From contig JAJZMD010000103.1 of NCBI GenBank assembly GCA_021803085.1, positions 1-48,242 of the forward strand: a stretch of DNA of 48,242 nt. Direction: 5' to 3'. Position numbers and translations under genes: made by a program. The DNA is from Actinomycetes bacterium. GTDB lineage: Bacteria; Actinomycetota; Acidimicrobiia; Acidimicrobiales; RAAP-2. The notes under the pieces are model-generated. The model was not told where the DNA came from and made no database searches. It saw only the letters and a program-made list of their open reading frames with translations. Below, piece after piece: positions 24,880 to 33,789 of the stretch. The first letter of the stretch is position 1, and each line of letters starts with the position of its first letter.

Positions 24880-26436
24880 CTAAGGGTAATGGTCGGGCAG
24901 GTCGTTCTCGTAGAGGACGGCGTCGCCCGGCCCCAGGTTGGCTCGCACCCAGGCCACGGCCTGCTCGCGGGTGCGGACCACGACTGCCTCGCCGAGCCCG
25001 GCGGCGCCGCGCAGGAGCGCGCGCCGGTTCGTGTTCCCTACGACCACCACGCTCGACGCGACCGCGCACGCGGCGCGGCCGAACGCTTCGTTCTCGACGG
25101 CCTGGCGCCGCCCCAGCTCGACCATCCCCGGGGTCACCACGACCCTCTTCCCCGTCGCCGGCGCCGCAGCGAGGAGCTCGAGCGCGGCGCGCGCCCCGGC
25201 CGGGTTGGAGTTGAAGGTGTCGTCGATGACGTGCACGCCGGACGCCGAGGTGTCGGCGGTGAGGCGGTTCGCCACGGTCGTGATCGTCGGGATCCGCTCG
25301 AGCAGCGTCTCCGCGGAAACGCCGAGCTCGAGCGCGACGGCCACCGCGCAGGCGACGTTGGTGGGCTGGACCCCCGGACGCAACGGCACCGGTGCGCCCA
25401 GGGCCGTGCCGCCGACGAGCACCGTGGCGCCTTCTTCCCCCAGCTGGAGCCTGACGTCCGCCCCGGGGTCCTCGACCGCCGCCCGCACGACCCGAGGGCG
25501 CTCGGCGCCGGCGCCGACCCGCGAGCCGAACGCGCCGAGACGGCGGTCGTCGGAGTTCACGACGACGGTGCGGGCCCCCTCGGTGATCTCGGACTTGGCG
25601 GCGAGGATCGCGTCCTCGGTGCCGAAGCGCTCGAGGTGCACGGGCCCGACCGCGGTCATCACCGCGATCTCAGGGGGGCACCAGCGGCACAGGTCGCGGA
25701 TCTCTCCCGGCCCGTAGGTGCCCATCTCCGCGACGAAGACGTCGGTGCCCTCGGCGAGCTGCTCGTTCACCGCGCGCGCCAGGCCGCCCCGGTTGTTGTA
25801 CGACGCAGGGGTGGCCACCACCGTCTTCGTGCCGGCGACGAGGTGCGCGACGTGGTTCTTCGTCGACGTCTTGCCGTAGGAGCCGGTGATCGCGACGATC
25901 GTCGGTCCGACCCGCCGCAGGCGCTCCGCCGCCATGGCCACGAAACGCTCGGACAGCCGGCGCTCGATCGGCGCCGTCGTGAGCAGCGCAGCGTCGACGA
26001 GGGCCGGCACCGCCACGAGCGCCGCGGCGGCGAACGGTGCCGGGGCGCCGACACCCGCGCCGACGCCGAGCAGCACGGCCTCGAAAACCAGCCAGACGGC
26101 CGCGAGCGACTGGAGGCGCCGGGTGAAGACGAGCGGCGAGGTGCGTCCCCGGATCGGCAGGTGCAGAGGGGCGACGACCGCGACGACCGCCGTGGCGACG
26201 GCGGCCAACGGCCAGAGCCCGCTCAGCACGACGCCTGCGAGCCCGGCCAGCCCGAGCAGGAGGTCGACCGGTTCGCCCGTCCACCAGCGGAGGGCGAAGC
26301 GGCTGGCCGAGTCGGGGATGTAGTGCTCTCGTTGCGCGACACGGAGCCACCGCGCTCCTGCGGGCACGATCGCGAGGGTGCACGCGCCGAACGCGCCCCA
26401 CGCCGCTCCGCTCGTGTCAGCCAGTGCCGCCAGCAT
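24880..26436 (-). CDS. MurF-like ligase with an N-terminal membrane domain
   Basis: 518 residues. The first 170 are strongly hydrophobic, with about four to five membrane segments (GAFGACTLAIVPAGA, LLLGLAGLAGVVLSGLWPLAAVATAVVAVVAPL, AAALVAVPALVDAALL). The Mur ligase part follows: ATP loop ITGSYGKTSTKNHVA near residue 185, VAEMGTYGPGEIRDL, AAKSEITEGA with the carbamylated-lysine position, and DDTFNSNPAGARAALELL. MurF adds D-Ala-D-Ala to the UDP-muramyl tripeptide. A membrane domain is not part of ordinary MurF, so this may be a paralogue with another acceptor. ATG 26436 overlaps the upstream stop by one base. Confidence 0.8.
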   Translation of the reverse strand: MLAALADTSGAAWGAFGACTLAIVPAGARWLRVAQREHYIPDSASRFALRWWTGEPVDLLLGLAGLAGVVLSGLWPLAAVATAVVAVVAPLHLPIRGRTSPLVFTRRLQSLAAVWLVFEAVLLGVGAGVGAPAPFAAAALVAVPALVDAALLTTAPIERRLSERFVAMAAERLRRVGPTIVAITGSYGKTSTKNHVAHLVAGTKTVVATPASYNNRGGLARAVNEQLAEGTDVFVAEMGTYGPGEIRDLCRWCPPEIAVMTAVGPVHLERFGTEDAILAAKSEITEGARTVVVNSDDRRLGAFGSRVGAGAERPRVVRAAVEDPGADVRLQLGEEGATVLVGGTALGAPVPLRPGVQPTNVACAVAVALELGVSAETLLERIPTITTVANRLTADTSASGVHVIDDTFNSNPAGARAALELLAAAPATGKRVVVTPGMVELGRRQAVENEAFGRAACAVASSVVVVGNTNRRALLRGAAGLGEAVVVRTREQAVAWVRANLGPGDAVLYENDLPDHYP

Positions 26437-27197
26437 CAGGCGAGGTGGCGCTCGACGGCTGCTCGCAGCTCGCCGGGAGCGACGAGTGGCACGAGGTGAC
26501 CGGCGTGGGGCAGCACCACGAGGTCTGCGGCGCGCGCTGCGTCGGCGTCGTGCAGGCGAGCCAGCCCGGCCTGCGCGACGCGAAGCGGCACTGTGAGGTC
26601 GTCCTCGCCCCACACGAGCGTCACCGGGCAGGAGATGGCGTCGAGCTGCGCTTCGTAGCTCTCCGCCACGATCCGGCCGTGCACCTGGCGCATCACCCCG
26701 CTCGCAGCCGCGTAGTCCGCCGACCCGTAGCGCCGCCGCGCGCGCTCCATGCGCTCCTCGGAGACGACCCCCGCCCGGTGGAGCGATCGAAGCGCGCGGT
26801 ACGCGAGCCGTGGACGCCGCGCGGGGCCGAGGCGGAGGAGCGGCGCGGAGGTGAGCACCAGCGCGTGGACCGCGTCGGGGCGCTGCGCTGCCAGGTGGAG
26901 CGCGACCCGGCCCCCGAAGGAGTGCGCGAGCACGACCACCGGGCGTGCCATCTCCTCGAGCACCGCGCCGACGCAGTCGGCGTAGTCGGCCGAGCCCCAC
27001 GGCTGGGCGGGCGGCGGCGCAGACCCGAACCCGGGAAGGTCGACCGCGATCGCCGCGAGCTCGGCGGCGCCCACGGGACGGAGCACCGCGTCGAAGTCAC
27101 GATGGGTCCGGCCCCAGCCGTGCAGCGCCAGGACCCTCGGCTCCCCGTCCCCCGTCCGGGTGCCGAAGAGCCTCCCGCCGGCGAAGGTGCGCAGCAC
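26436..27197 (-). CDS. Alpha/beta-hydrolase
   Basis: 253 residues from GTG 27197, which has GGAGAGGAG 6 bases upstream. Alpha/beta-hydrolase motifs are VLALHGWGRTHRDFD (oxyanion region), VDLPGFGSAP, the nucleophile elbow LAHSFGGRVAL, LVWGEDDLTVP with the acidic residue and LPHAGHLVPL with the catalytic His. The substrate is unknown. It leads a unit with the MurF-like gene and ddl, so a role in wall-precursor or lipid turnover is possible but unproven. Confidence 0.8.
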   Translation of the reverse strand: MLRTFAGGRLFGTRTGDGEPRVLALHGWGRTHRDFDAVLRPVGAAELAAIAVDLPGFGSAPPPAQPWGSADYADCVGAVLEEMARPVVVLAHSFGGRVALHLAAQRPDAVHALVLTSAPLLRLGPARRPRLAYRALRSLHRAGVVSEERMERARRRYGSADYAAASGVMRQVHGRIVAESYEAQLDAISCPVTLVWGEDDLTVPLRVAQAGLARLHDADAARAADLVVLPHAGHLVPLVAPGELRAAVERHLA

Positions 27198-27593
27198 CTC
27201 ACCGCTCCTCTCCGGCGCCGTCGCTCCGGCGCCCGTCGGTGCCCACGTGCTGGTGCATTCTCCCCTCTGGCGTCGTGCGGCGCTCGATCCTGCCTGGTCA
27301 CGCCGTCGCGTCCCGCCCGCGGCGACCGGGGTCGACGGGATGGGCAAGGCCTGCCGGCGGGCCACCCTACCGACTCGAGGGCCGTGCCCGGCCACGACGG
27401 CCGCCGCAGGTCACCGCGCACTGCCCGGTGCCGCCAATTGCCGCTTCGCGCCGCCGCCCCAGCCACCGGAGGGCTGCGTCTGCGTGCCGCCACGCCAGGC
27501 GCTGGAGGGCTGCGTCTGCCAGGCACTGGAGGGCTGCGTCTGCGCGCCGCCACGCCAGGCGCGGCAGGACTGGGTCTGCGCGCAACGCCTCGG
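27198..27593. other. Divergent spacer with imperfect tandem repeats
   Basis: Three units starting GGAGGGCTGCGTCTGC (27468, 27504, 27528) have lengths 36, 24 and 36; the middle one lacks 12 bases. Frames through this region translate to Cys/Pro/Arg-rich low-complexity protein and are not convincing genes. Confidence 0.6.
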
Positions 27594-27599
27594 TAGCGT
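27594..27599 (+). promoter_or_regulatory. -10 box of the helicase operon
   Basis: TAGCGT lies 8 bases before GTG 27608. Confidence 0.5.
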
Positions 27600-27607
27600 G
27601 GACGCGA

Positions 27608-29410
27608 GTGCCTGCTTCGACCGACGTGGCGCGATCCCCCGACATCATGGAGCTCGTGGCCGGGCTCGAGCCGGCCCAGCGCGAGGCGGTCCTGGCCGAC
27701 GACCCCGTGGTCTGCGTCCTTGCCGGCGCGGGAACCGGAAAGACGAGAGTCCTCACCCTGCGAGTCGCGCGCCGAGTCCGGGACAAGAGCGCGCATCCGA
27801 CCCACGTCCTGGTGTGCACCTTCAGCCGCAAGGCGGCTGACGAGCTGCGCGACCGTCTCTTCACACTCGACGTCGGGCGCGAGGTGCAGGCCGGGACGTT
27901 CCACCGCACGGCCCTCCGCCTCATCACGCACCATCGGCAGGAGCGCGGGCGCCCGCCGCCGGCGATCGTCGCGGATCGCCGACCGCTGCTCGCCGACCTC
28001 CTCGAAGACGGGCGAAGGGCGCCGCGGGAGCGGCCCGGAGCCAGAGCCGGAGCCGGTCCCCAGCGCCACGACGCGCGCTCGACCGGCCGCCGGCGCAGCG
28101 ACGTCGCCCGCCTCGACGCGGAGATCGGCTGGGCGAAGGCTCGCCTGATCGGGCCGACCGACTTCGAAGAAGCCGCGCGGCAGGCGGGGCGGCGGCCGTT
28201 CGTGTCGGCAGCGCGGGTGGCCGAGCTCTACGACCGCTACGAAGTGGCACGGCGCCAGCGCGGGGCGCTCGACCTCGACGATCTCCTGTGGCACTGCGGA
28301 GACCTTCTCGAGCAGGACGACGCGTTCGCGCGTGCGATGCGCTGGTGGCATCGTCACCTCTTCGTCGACGAGATGCAGGACATGAACGACGCGCAGTACC
28401 GGCTCCTGTGCCTGCTCGTCGGTGACGAACCGGACCTCTTCGTGGTCGGCGATCCGAACCAGTCCGTCTACGGCTGGAACGGCGCCGACCCCGAGCTGCT
28501 GCAGCGGGTGACCGAGGAGCACGCCGGCACCCGCGTCGTGCACCTCGAGACGAACCACCGCAGCGCGGGCCCCGTCGTCCGCATCGCCGCCGCAGCCCTC
28601 GGGAAGGACGTGCCTCCGCAGAGCGCGAGGGTGGACGGTCCGCTGCCGACGGTCGTCTGCCTGGGAGACGACGAGGAGGAGGCACGCTGGGTGGCGCGCC
28701 GGGTCTGGCTCGCCCATCGGCCCGGTCGCCGCTGGTCCTCGATCGCAGTCCTCGCGAGGACGAACGCCCAGCTGGTCGGGATCGCAGCGGCGCTCGACGC
28801 CGAGCACGTGCCGCACAGGGTCTCCGGCGCCGAGGTCGGGCCGGCCAGCGACGTCCGCGACCCGGGCGACAGGCCGGGCGACAGGCCGGCCGACAGCCCG
28901 GACGACAGGCCGGCCGGCGCCACGCGGCACGAGAAGCCCGACGGCTCGGGGCGCGAGCCCGGCGGCCGCGAGCCCGACGGCTCCGGCTCCGACGGCACAC
29001 CGTTCGCGAGCCCGGACGACGACGCCGTCGTGCTCAGCACCCTGCATCGGGCAAAAGGGCTGCAATGGCGGACCGTCTTCGTGATCGGCGTCTCCGACGG
29101 CCTGATCCCGCTCGTCACGGCTCGCTCGCACGCTGCGAAGGCGGAGGAGCGTCGGCTGTTCTACGTCGCGCTCACCAGAGCCGAAGAGGAGCTCACCTGC
29201 AGCTGGGCGCTCCGGCCGGCCGGGGAGACCGCGCTCGGCGGGACGCCAGAGCGGCGACCCTCGCCCTGGCTCTCCTCCGTCGAGCAGGTCCTCGCGCAGC
29301 TCCGAGAGGACGCAGCCGAGGCAGGCCCGTCGCGTGCCGCCGAGCGGCTCGCCGAGATCCGCAACATGCTTCCTCCCCCCCGTGCAGCCGGCGACCCGAG
29401 AGCACGATGA
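27608..29410 (+). CDS. Reduced UvrD/Rep-type superfamily 1A helicase
   Basis: 600 residues. The SF1A motifs appear in order: GLEPAQREAVL (Q motif), GAGTGKT near residue 40, TFSRKAADELRDR, GTFHRTALRLI, VDEMQDMNDAQ near 255 (Walker B), GDPNQSVYGWNGAD near 281, LETNHRSAGPVV, STLHRAKGLQW near 478 and FYVALTRAEEEL near 520. Between motif IV and the last motifs, where UvrD has its 2B domain, there are only about 60 residues, mostly low-complexity (DRPGDRPADSPDDRP). It would be a DNA translocase with altered regulation. GTG 27608 is set by the -10 box; ATG 27647 is the alternative. It ends in an ATGA overlap. Confidence 0.85.
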   Translation: MPASTDVARSPDIMELVAGLEPAQREAVLADDPVVCVLAGAGTGKTRVLTLRVARRVRDKSAHPTHVLVCTFSRKAADELRDRLFTLDVGREVQAGTFHRTALRLITHHRQERGRPPPAIVADRRPLLADLLEDGRRAPRERPGARAGAGPQRHDARSTGRRRSDVARLDAEIGWAKARLIGPTDFEEAARQAGRRPFVSAARVAELYDRYEVARRQRGALDLDDLLWHCGDLLEQDDAFARAMRWWHRHLFVDEMQDMNDAQYRLLCLLVGDEPDLFVVGDPNQSVYGWNGADPELLQRVTEEHAGTRVVHLETNHRSAGPVVRIAAAALGKDVPPQSARVDGPLPTVVCLGDDEEEARWVARRVWLAHRPGRRWSSIAVLARTNAQLVGIAAALDAEHVPHRVSGAEVGPASDVRDPGDRPGDRPADSPDDRPAGATRHEKPDGSGREPGGREPDGSGSDGTPFASPDDDAVVLSTLHRAKGLQWRTVFVIGVSDGLIPLVTARSHAAKAEERRLFYVALTRAEEELTCSWALRPAGETALGGTPERRPSPWLSSVEQVLAQLREDAAEAGPSRAAERLAEIRNMLPPPRAAGDPRAR

Positions 29411-30900
29411 ACCAGCTCGAGCTCGTCGACGAGTTGCGCGCGATCGTCGGCGCCGCACATGTCGATGCGGGATCCGACGTCCGCGGAGAGGACACGCACG
29501 ACGAGTCGTTGACCGGCGAGCCCGTCACGCCGGCGGCCGTGGTCCGGCCCTCGACCACCGGCGAGGTGAGCAGCCTCCTCGCGCTCGCCGATTCGGCGCT
29601 CGTGCCCGTCGTGGCGCGAGGCACCGGCACGGGGCTGTCGGGCGGGGCCCGGCCGGTGGCCGGCGGCATCGTCGTCTGCTTCGACCGAATGGACAGGATC
29701 CTCGAGATCGACGAGCAGAACCACGTCGCAGTGGTACAGCCCGGCGTCACGTTGCGCGCGCTGGACGACGCGCTCCGCCCGTTCGGCCTCGTCTACCCCG
29801 TCTATCCCGGCGAGATGGGCTCGTCGATCGGCGGCAACGTGGCGACGAACGCAGGCGGGATGCGCGCCGTCCGCTACGGCGTGACGCGGCACCACGTCCT
29901 CGGCCTGGAATTGGTCCTCGCAGGCGGTCAGGTCATCCGGACCGGCGGGAAGTTCGTGAAGTCGTCGTCGGGCTACGACCTGACCCAGCTGGTGCTCGGC
30001 AGCGAAGGGACGCTCGCGCTCGTCACCGAGGTGACGGTGAAGCTGGCGCCGCGTCTCGTGCATGTCGCCACGCTGCTCGCGCCCTTCGCGGCCATGGAGC
30101 TCATCGGGTCGGCCGTCGCGCCGATCCTCTCAGGCGGCGTCACCCCGCTCGTCCTCGAGTACCTCGACGCCCTGGCGATGGGCGGGATCGTGAGGGAAGC
30201 CGGGCTCGAGCTCGGCGTTCCCGACGAGGTGCGCAAGGCGGCCGCGGCGTACCTGGTCGTCGTCCTCGAGAGCTCCCGTGCCGAACGGCTCGAGCAGGAC
30301 ACGGGCGCGACGGCAGACCTCCTCGGGCGCCTCGGCGCGCTCGAGGTCTACGTCCTCCCGCCCACGGCCGGAGCGGACCTGATCGCGGCACGCGAGCGTG
30401 CCTTCTTCGCCGCCAAGGCCATGGGGGTGGACGACATCGTCGACACCGTCGTGCCGCGAGCCGAGATCCCGGCCTTCCTCGAGGAGACGGCGCGGCTCGC
30501 GGCCGAGCACCAGGCGATCGTCTCGGGCTGCGGGCATGTGGGTGACGGCAACGTCCATCTGTCGGTCTTCCAGCCGGACGCCGCTCGCCGCCACGAGCTC
30601 CTCGAGGCGATCTTCCGCGCGGCACGCGACCACGGAGGCGCGGTCTCCGGCGAGCACGGGATCGGCACGGAAAAGCAGTCCTACTGGCTCGAGCTCGAGC
30701 ACCCGGTGAAGGTCGGGCTGATGCGGCGCATCAAGGCCGCCTTCGACCCGAACGGCATCCTCGGCCCTGGACGCCTGCTCGACGCTCCGGTCCCTGGCGC
30801 CAGCACGCCGGGGTCGCGACGCCGCCCGGAGGGGCGGGAAGCGGAGCTGGAACAGGAGAAGGAAGAGGATCACGAAGAGGACCGGGAGGAGGAAGGGTGA
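29407..30900 (+). CDS. FAD-linked oxidase, glycolate-oxidase GlcD-like
   Basis: 497 residues. The FAD-binding PCMH domain shows VVARGTGTGLSGGARPV, VVQPGVTLRALDDALRPFGLVYP, SSIGGNVATNAGGMRAVRYG and LVLGSEGTLALVTE. The C-terminal cap has SGCGHVGDGNVHLSVF and SGEHGIGTEKQSYW, as in GlcD and D-lactate dehydrogenases. It oxidises a 2-hydroxy acid, probably glycolate or D-lactate. No GlcE or GlcF gene is adjacent. It is coupled on both sides by overlapping stop and start codons. The tail is Glu/Arg-rich and likely disordered. Confidence 0.85.
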   Translation: MNQLELVDELRAIVGAAHVDAGSDVRGEDTHDESLTGEPVTPAAVVRPSTTGEVSSLLALADSALVPVVARGTGTGLSGGARPVAGGIVVCFDRMDRILEIDEQNHVAVVQPGVTLRALDDALRPFGLVYPVYPGEMGSSIGGNVATNAGGMRAVRYGVTRHHVLGLELVLAGGQVIRTGGKFVKSSSGYDLTQLVLGSEGTLALVTEVTVKLAPRLVHVATLLAPFAAMELIGSAVAPILSGGVTPLVLEYLDALAMGGIVREAGLELGVPDEVRKAAAAYLVVVLESSRAERLEQDTGATADLLGRLGALEVYVLPPTAGADLIAARERAFFAAKAMGVDDIVDTVVPRAEIPAFLEETARLAAEHQAIVSGCGHVGDGNVHLSVFQPDAARRHELLEAIFRAARDHGGAVSGEHGIGTEKQSYWLELEHPVKVGLMRRIKAAFDPNGILGPGRLLDAPVPGASTPGSRRRPEGREAELEQEKEEDHEEDREEEG

Positions 30901-32507
30901 ACGGCGCCGAAGCGTTGCTGAGGACCCTGGTGGGGTCGGGCGTCGACGTGTGCTTCACCAATCCGGGCACCTCCGAGATGCACTTCGTGGCTGCCCTCGA
31001 CCGGGTGCCCGAGATGCGCGGCGTGCTCACCCTGTTCGAAGGGGTCGCGACCGGGGCGGCCGACGGCTACGCACGGATGACCGGAAAGCCCGCGACGACG
31101 CTGCTCCACCTCGGTCCCGGGCTCGCCAACGGCTGGGCGAACCTCCACAACGCGCGCCGCGCGAGCACTCCCCTCGTGAACATCGTCGGTGACCACGCCA
31201 CGTACCACCGTCGCTTCGACCCCCCGCTGCAGGCCGACCTCTGGGGTCTCGCACGCACGACCTCGGCGTGGCAGCGCTCGACCGCGCGGGTGGACGACGT
31301 CGGCGCCGACGCGGCGGACGCGGTCCTCGCGAGCTACGGCCCGCCCGGCCGCATCGCCACGCTGATCGTGCCGGCGGACGTGTCTTGGAGCGAAGGCGGC
31401 GCGCCCGCGCCCCGCCACCCTGTCCCGCCTCTCCCGCTGGTCCCGCCCGAGACGATCGAGGAGATCGCGAAGGTGCTGCGCGGCGGCGAGCCCTCCGTGC
31501 TGCTCATCGGGGGAGCTGCCATGCGCGAGCGAGGGCTCGACGCGGCAGCCCGCATCGCGCGCTCCACGGGCGCGAAGCTCCTGTGCGAGACCTTCCCGGC
31601 CGTGCACGCCCGGGGCGGCGGGCTCCCCGAGGTGGAGAAGCTCGCCTACTTCGGCGAGATGGCGATCGCGCAGATCGAGGGCGCACGGCACCTCGTGCTC
31701 GCCGGCGCGCGGGCACCGGCGTCGTTCTTCGCGTATCCCGGGAAGCCGAGCGATCTCGTCCCCGAGGGGGTGTCCGTCCACGAGCTCGTCGCGCCAGGGC
31801 TCGACGTGACCGCAGCGCTCGACGCGCTGGCCGACGCGCTGGCCGACGCGCTGGGTTCCGGCACGGGCCCCGACGCGCTGGGGGCCGCCACGAGGACCGG
31901 GACGCTGGGGGCCGGCGCGCTGGGGCCGCAGGCCGCGCGCGGGCGCGCGGGTCGCCCGTCGGGGCGCCTCACGGCCGAGTCCATGGCCGCGGCCGTCGGG
32001 CACCTGCTGCCCGACGGCGCGATCGTCGTCGACGAGTCGATCACGAGCGGAGTGTCGGTTCCTGCGGCGACGGCCGGCGGCCCGCGCCACGACTGGCTCG
32101 CGCTCACCGGCGGCTCCATCGGCCAGGGGCTGCCGGTGGCCACCGGCGCTGCCGTCGCGTCGCCGGGACGGCGTGTTTTGTGCCTCGAGGCCGACGGCAG
32201 CGCCATGTACACGCTGCAAGCGCTGTGGACCCAGGCGCGCGAGAGCCTCGACGTGACGACCCTCCTGCTCGCGAACCGGTCGTACGCGATCTTGCAGCTC
32301 GAGCTCGCGCGAGTGGGCGCGACGGGGAGCGGCGAGCGTGCGGGAGCCCTGCTCGACCTCCACCGTCCGACCCTCGACTTCGTCTCGCTCGCGCGCGGGA
32401 TGGGCGTCCCCGCCGAGCGGGCGACCGACGCGGAGGGCCTCGCTGCGCTCCTCGAGCGGAGCTTCTCGGAGGACGGGCCGATGCTGGTCGAGGCCGTCCT
32501 CGGCTGA
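30897..32507 (+). CDS. Thiamine-diphosphate-dependent enzyme, acetolactate-synthase-like
   Basis: 536 residues from GTG 30897, overlapping the GlcD stop. The N-terminal pyrimidine-binding domain has TNPGTSEMHFVAALD and TLFEGVATGAADGYARM with catalytic Glu48, then HLGPGLANGWANLHNA. The C-terminal domain has the ThDP/Mg motif LEADGSAMYTLQALWTQARE with NRSYAILQLEL. It fits the benzoylformate-decarboxylase/acetolactate-synthase family. Glu48 argues against glyoxylate carboligase, which has Val there. With the GlcD enzyme it may process 2-keto acids formed by oxidation. Confidence 0.8.
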   Translation: MNGAEALLRTLVGSGVDVCFTNPGTSEMHFVAALDRVPEMRGVLTLFEGVATGAADGYARMTGKPATTLLHLGPGLANGWANLHNARRASTPLVNIVGDHATYHRRFDPPLQADLWGLARTTSAWQRSTARVDDVGADAADAVLASYGPPGRIATLIVPADVSWSEGGAPAPRHPVPPLPLVPPETIEEIAKVLRGGEPSVLLIGGAAMRERGLDAAARIARSTGAKLLCETFPAVHARGGGLPEVEKLAYFGEMAIAQIEGARHLVLAGARAPASFFAYPGKPSDLVPEGVSVHELVAPGLDVTAALDALADALADALGSGTGPDALGAATRTGTLGAGALGPQAARGRAGRPSGRLTAESMAAAVGHLLPDGAIVVDESITSGVSVPAATAGGPRHDWLALTGGSIGQGLPVATGAAVASPGRRVLCLEADGSAMYTLQALWTQARESLDVTTLLLANRSYAILQLELARVGATGSGERAGALLDLHRPTLDFVSLARGMGVPAERATDAEGLAALLERSFSEDGPMLVEAVLG

Positions 32508-32539
32508 CAACGCGCCGGACGCGCCGGCTCGCGCAGACG

Positions 32540-33319
32540 TCAGCCGAGCTCCACCACGACGACGGTGTGGTCGGAAGGCTTGTCGCCCTTCGGGCTCTTC
32601 TTCCGCGCCTCGCGGTCGATCTCGGCCGACACGGCCCGCGACGCGAGCGGCGCGGAGAGGAGCACCAGGTCGATGCGCATCCCCAAGCCCTTGTGGAAGC
32701 TGCCGGCGCGGTAGTCCCACCACGAGAAGATCCCGCCCTCGGGGTGGAACCGGCGGAACGTGTCTTCGAGCCCCCAGTCGAGGATCTCGCCGAGAGCCCG
32801 GCGCTCGGGCTCGCTCACGTGCGTGGCACCTACGAAGGCTGCGGGGTCCCAGACGTCGGCGTCGTCCGGGGCGATGTTGAAGTCGCCGCACACTGCGACC
32901 GCGTCGCCGGGGTCGTAATGCTCCGCCAGGTACGTGCGCAGGCGAGCGAGCCACTCGAGCTTGAAGCGGTAGTGCTCGCTGTCGAGGCTCCTGCCGTTCG
33001 GCACGTAGACCGAGTGGACGCGCATGCCTCCGCAGGTCGCCGCCAGCATGCGGCACCCGTGCACGTCTTCTCGGGACCCGAACCCGCACAACGGTGCCTC
33101 GAGCCCGACTCGGCTCGCGATCGCCACGCCGTTCCACTGGCCGTCGCCGTGGTGCGCCGAGTCGTAGCCGAGCGCGGCGAAGGCAGCCGAGGGGAACGCG
33201 TCGTCAGCGAGCTTGGTCTCCTGCATGCACAGGACGTCCGGAGCGTTCGCCTCTGCCCATTCGAGGACCAGCGGGAGCCGGGCGCCCAGCGAGTTCACGT
33301 TCCAGGTGGCGAGCTTCAC
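32540..33319 (-). CDS. xth: Exodeoxyribonuclease III
   Basis: 259 residues. Endonuclease/exonuclease/phosphatase-fold motifs: KLATWNVNSL, LCMQETKL (metal Glu), VYVPNGRS, GDFNIAP, GLGMRIDLVLLS and PSDHTVVVVE (catalytic His). It is the AP endonuclease/3'-5' exonuclease of base-excision repair. GTG 33319 overlaps the fabZ-like stop, so the two are translated from one message. Confidence 0.9.
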   Translation of the reverse strand: MKLATWNVNSLGARLPLVLEWAEANAPDVLCMQETKLADDAFPSAAFAALGYDSAHHGDGQWNGVAIASRVGLEAPLCGFGSREDVHGCRMLAATCGGMRVHSVYVPNGRSLDSEHYRFKLEWLARLRTYLAEHYDPGDAVAVCGDFNIAPDDADVWDPAAFVGATHVSEPERRALGEILDWGLEDTFRRFHPEGGIFSWWDYRAGSFHKGLGMRIDLVLLSAPLASRAVSAEIDREARKKSPKGDKPSDHTVVVVELG

Positions 33320-33747
33320 GCCGGGTCGTCCTCCGCCGGCACCAGCACGAACAGCAGGTCCGCCTCGCAGGCAGTCTGCTGCCCCACGTAGGCGCGACCG
33401 TGCCCGGTCCCCGCACGTGCGGACAGCCGGCCGACGACGATCTCCAGCTCCAGGGTCTCTCCGGGCACGACCTGGCGGCGGAAGCGGGCGCGGTCGACGC
33501 CGCCGAAGAGCGGCAGCCTGCCCGAGAAGCGTCGGTCCGCGAGCACCGCGATGCCGCCGAGCTGCGCGAGCGACTCGAGCATCAGGACACCCGGCAGGGT
33601 CGGCCGCCCGGGAAAGTGGCCGGCGAAGAAGGCCTCCTCGCCGGTGAGGTGCCAGCGACCCGTCGCGGACCGCCCGGGCTCCACCGAGACGATCTCGCTC
33701 ACGAAGAGGAACGGGTCGCGGTGGGGCAGGACGTCGGTCGGCCGCAT
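33316..33747 (-). CDS. fabZ: FabZ-like 3-hydroxyacyl-ACP dehydratase
   Basis: 143 residues with the hotdog-fold signature of FabZ: LPHRDPFLFV with the catalytic His, GHFPGRPTLPGVLMLESLAQ with the catalytic Glu, and FGGVDRARFRRQVVPG. It dehydrates 3-hydroxyacyl chains in fatty-acid synthesis, or a related pathway. ATG 33747 has TAGCGT 7 bases upstream. Confidence 0.87.
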   Translation of the reverse strand: MRPTDVLPHRDPFLFVSEIVSVEPGRSATGRWHLTGEEAFFAGHFPGRPTLPGVLMLESLAQLGGIAVLADRRFSGRLPLFGGVDRARFRRQVVPGETLELEIVVGRLSARAGTGHGRAYVGQQTACEADLLFVLVPAEDDPA

Positions 33748-33760
33748 CCTCGCGACGCTA
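33748..33760 (-). promoter_or_regulatory. Leaderless -10 box of fabZ-xth
   Basis: TAGCGT at 33755-33760 on the minus strand, 7 bases before ATG 33747. Confidence 0.5.
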
Positions 33761-33789
33761 CCAACGGCGGGATCGGCAGTCCCGGGCGT

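Noticed and set aside
27160..27840. Cys-rich plus-strand frame with repeated LEGCVC
   Set aside because: It is produced by the intergenic repeat and overlaps the helicase gene, which has full motifs.
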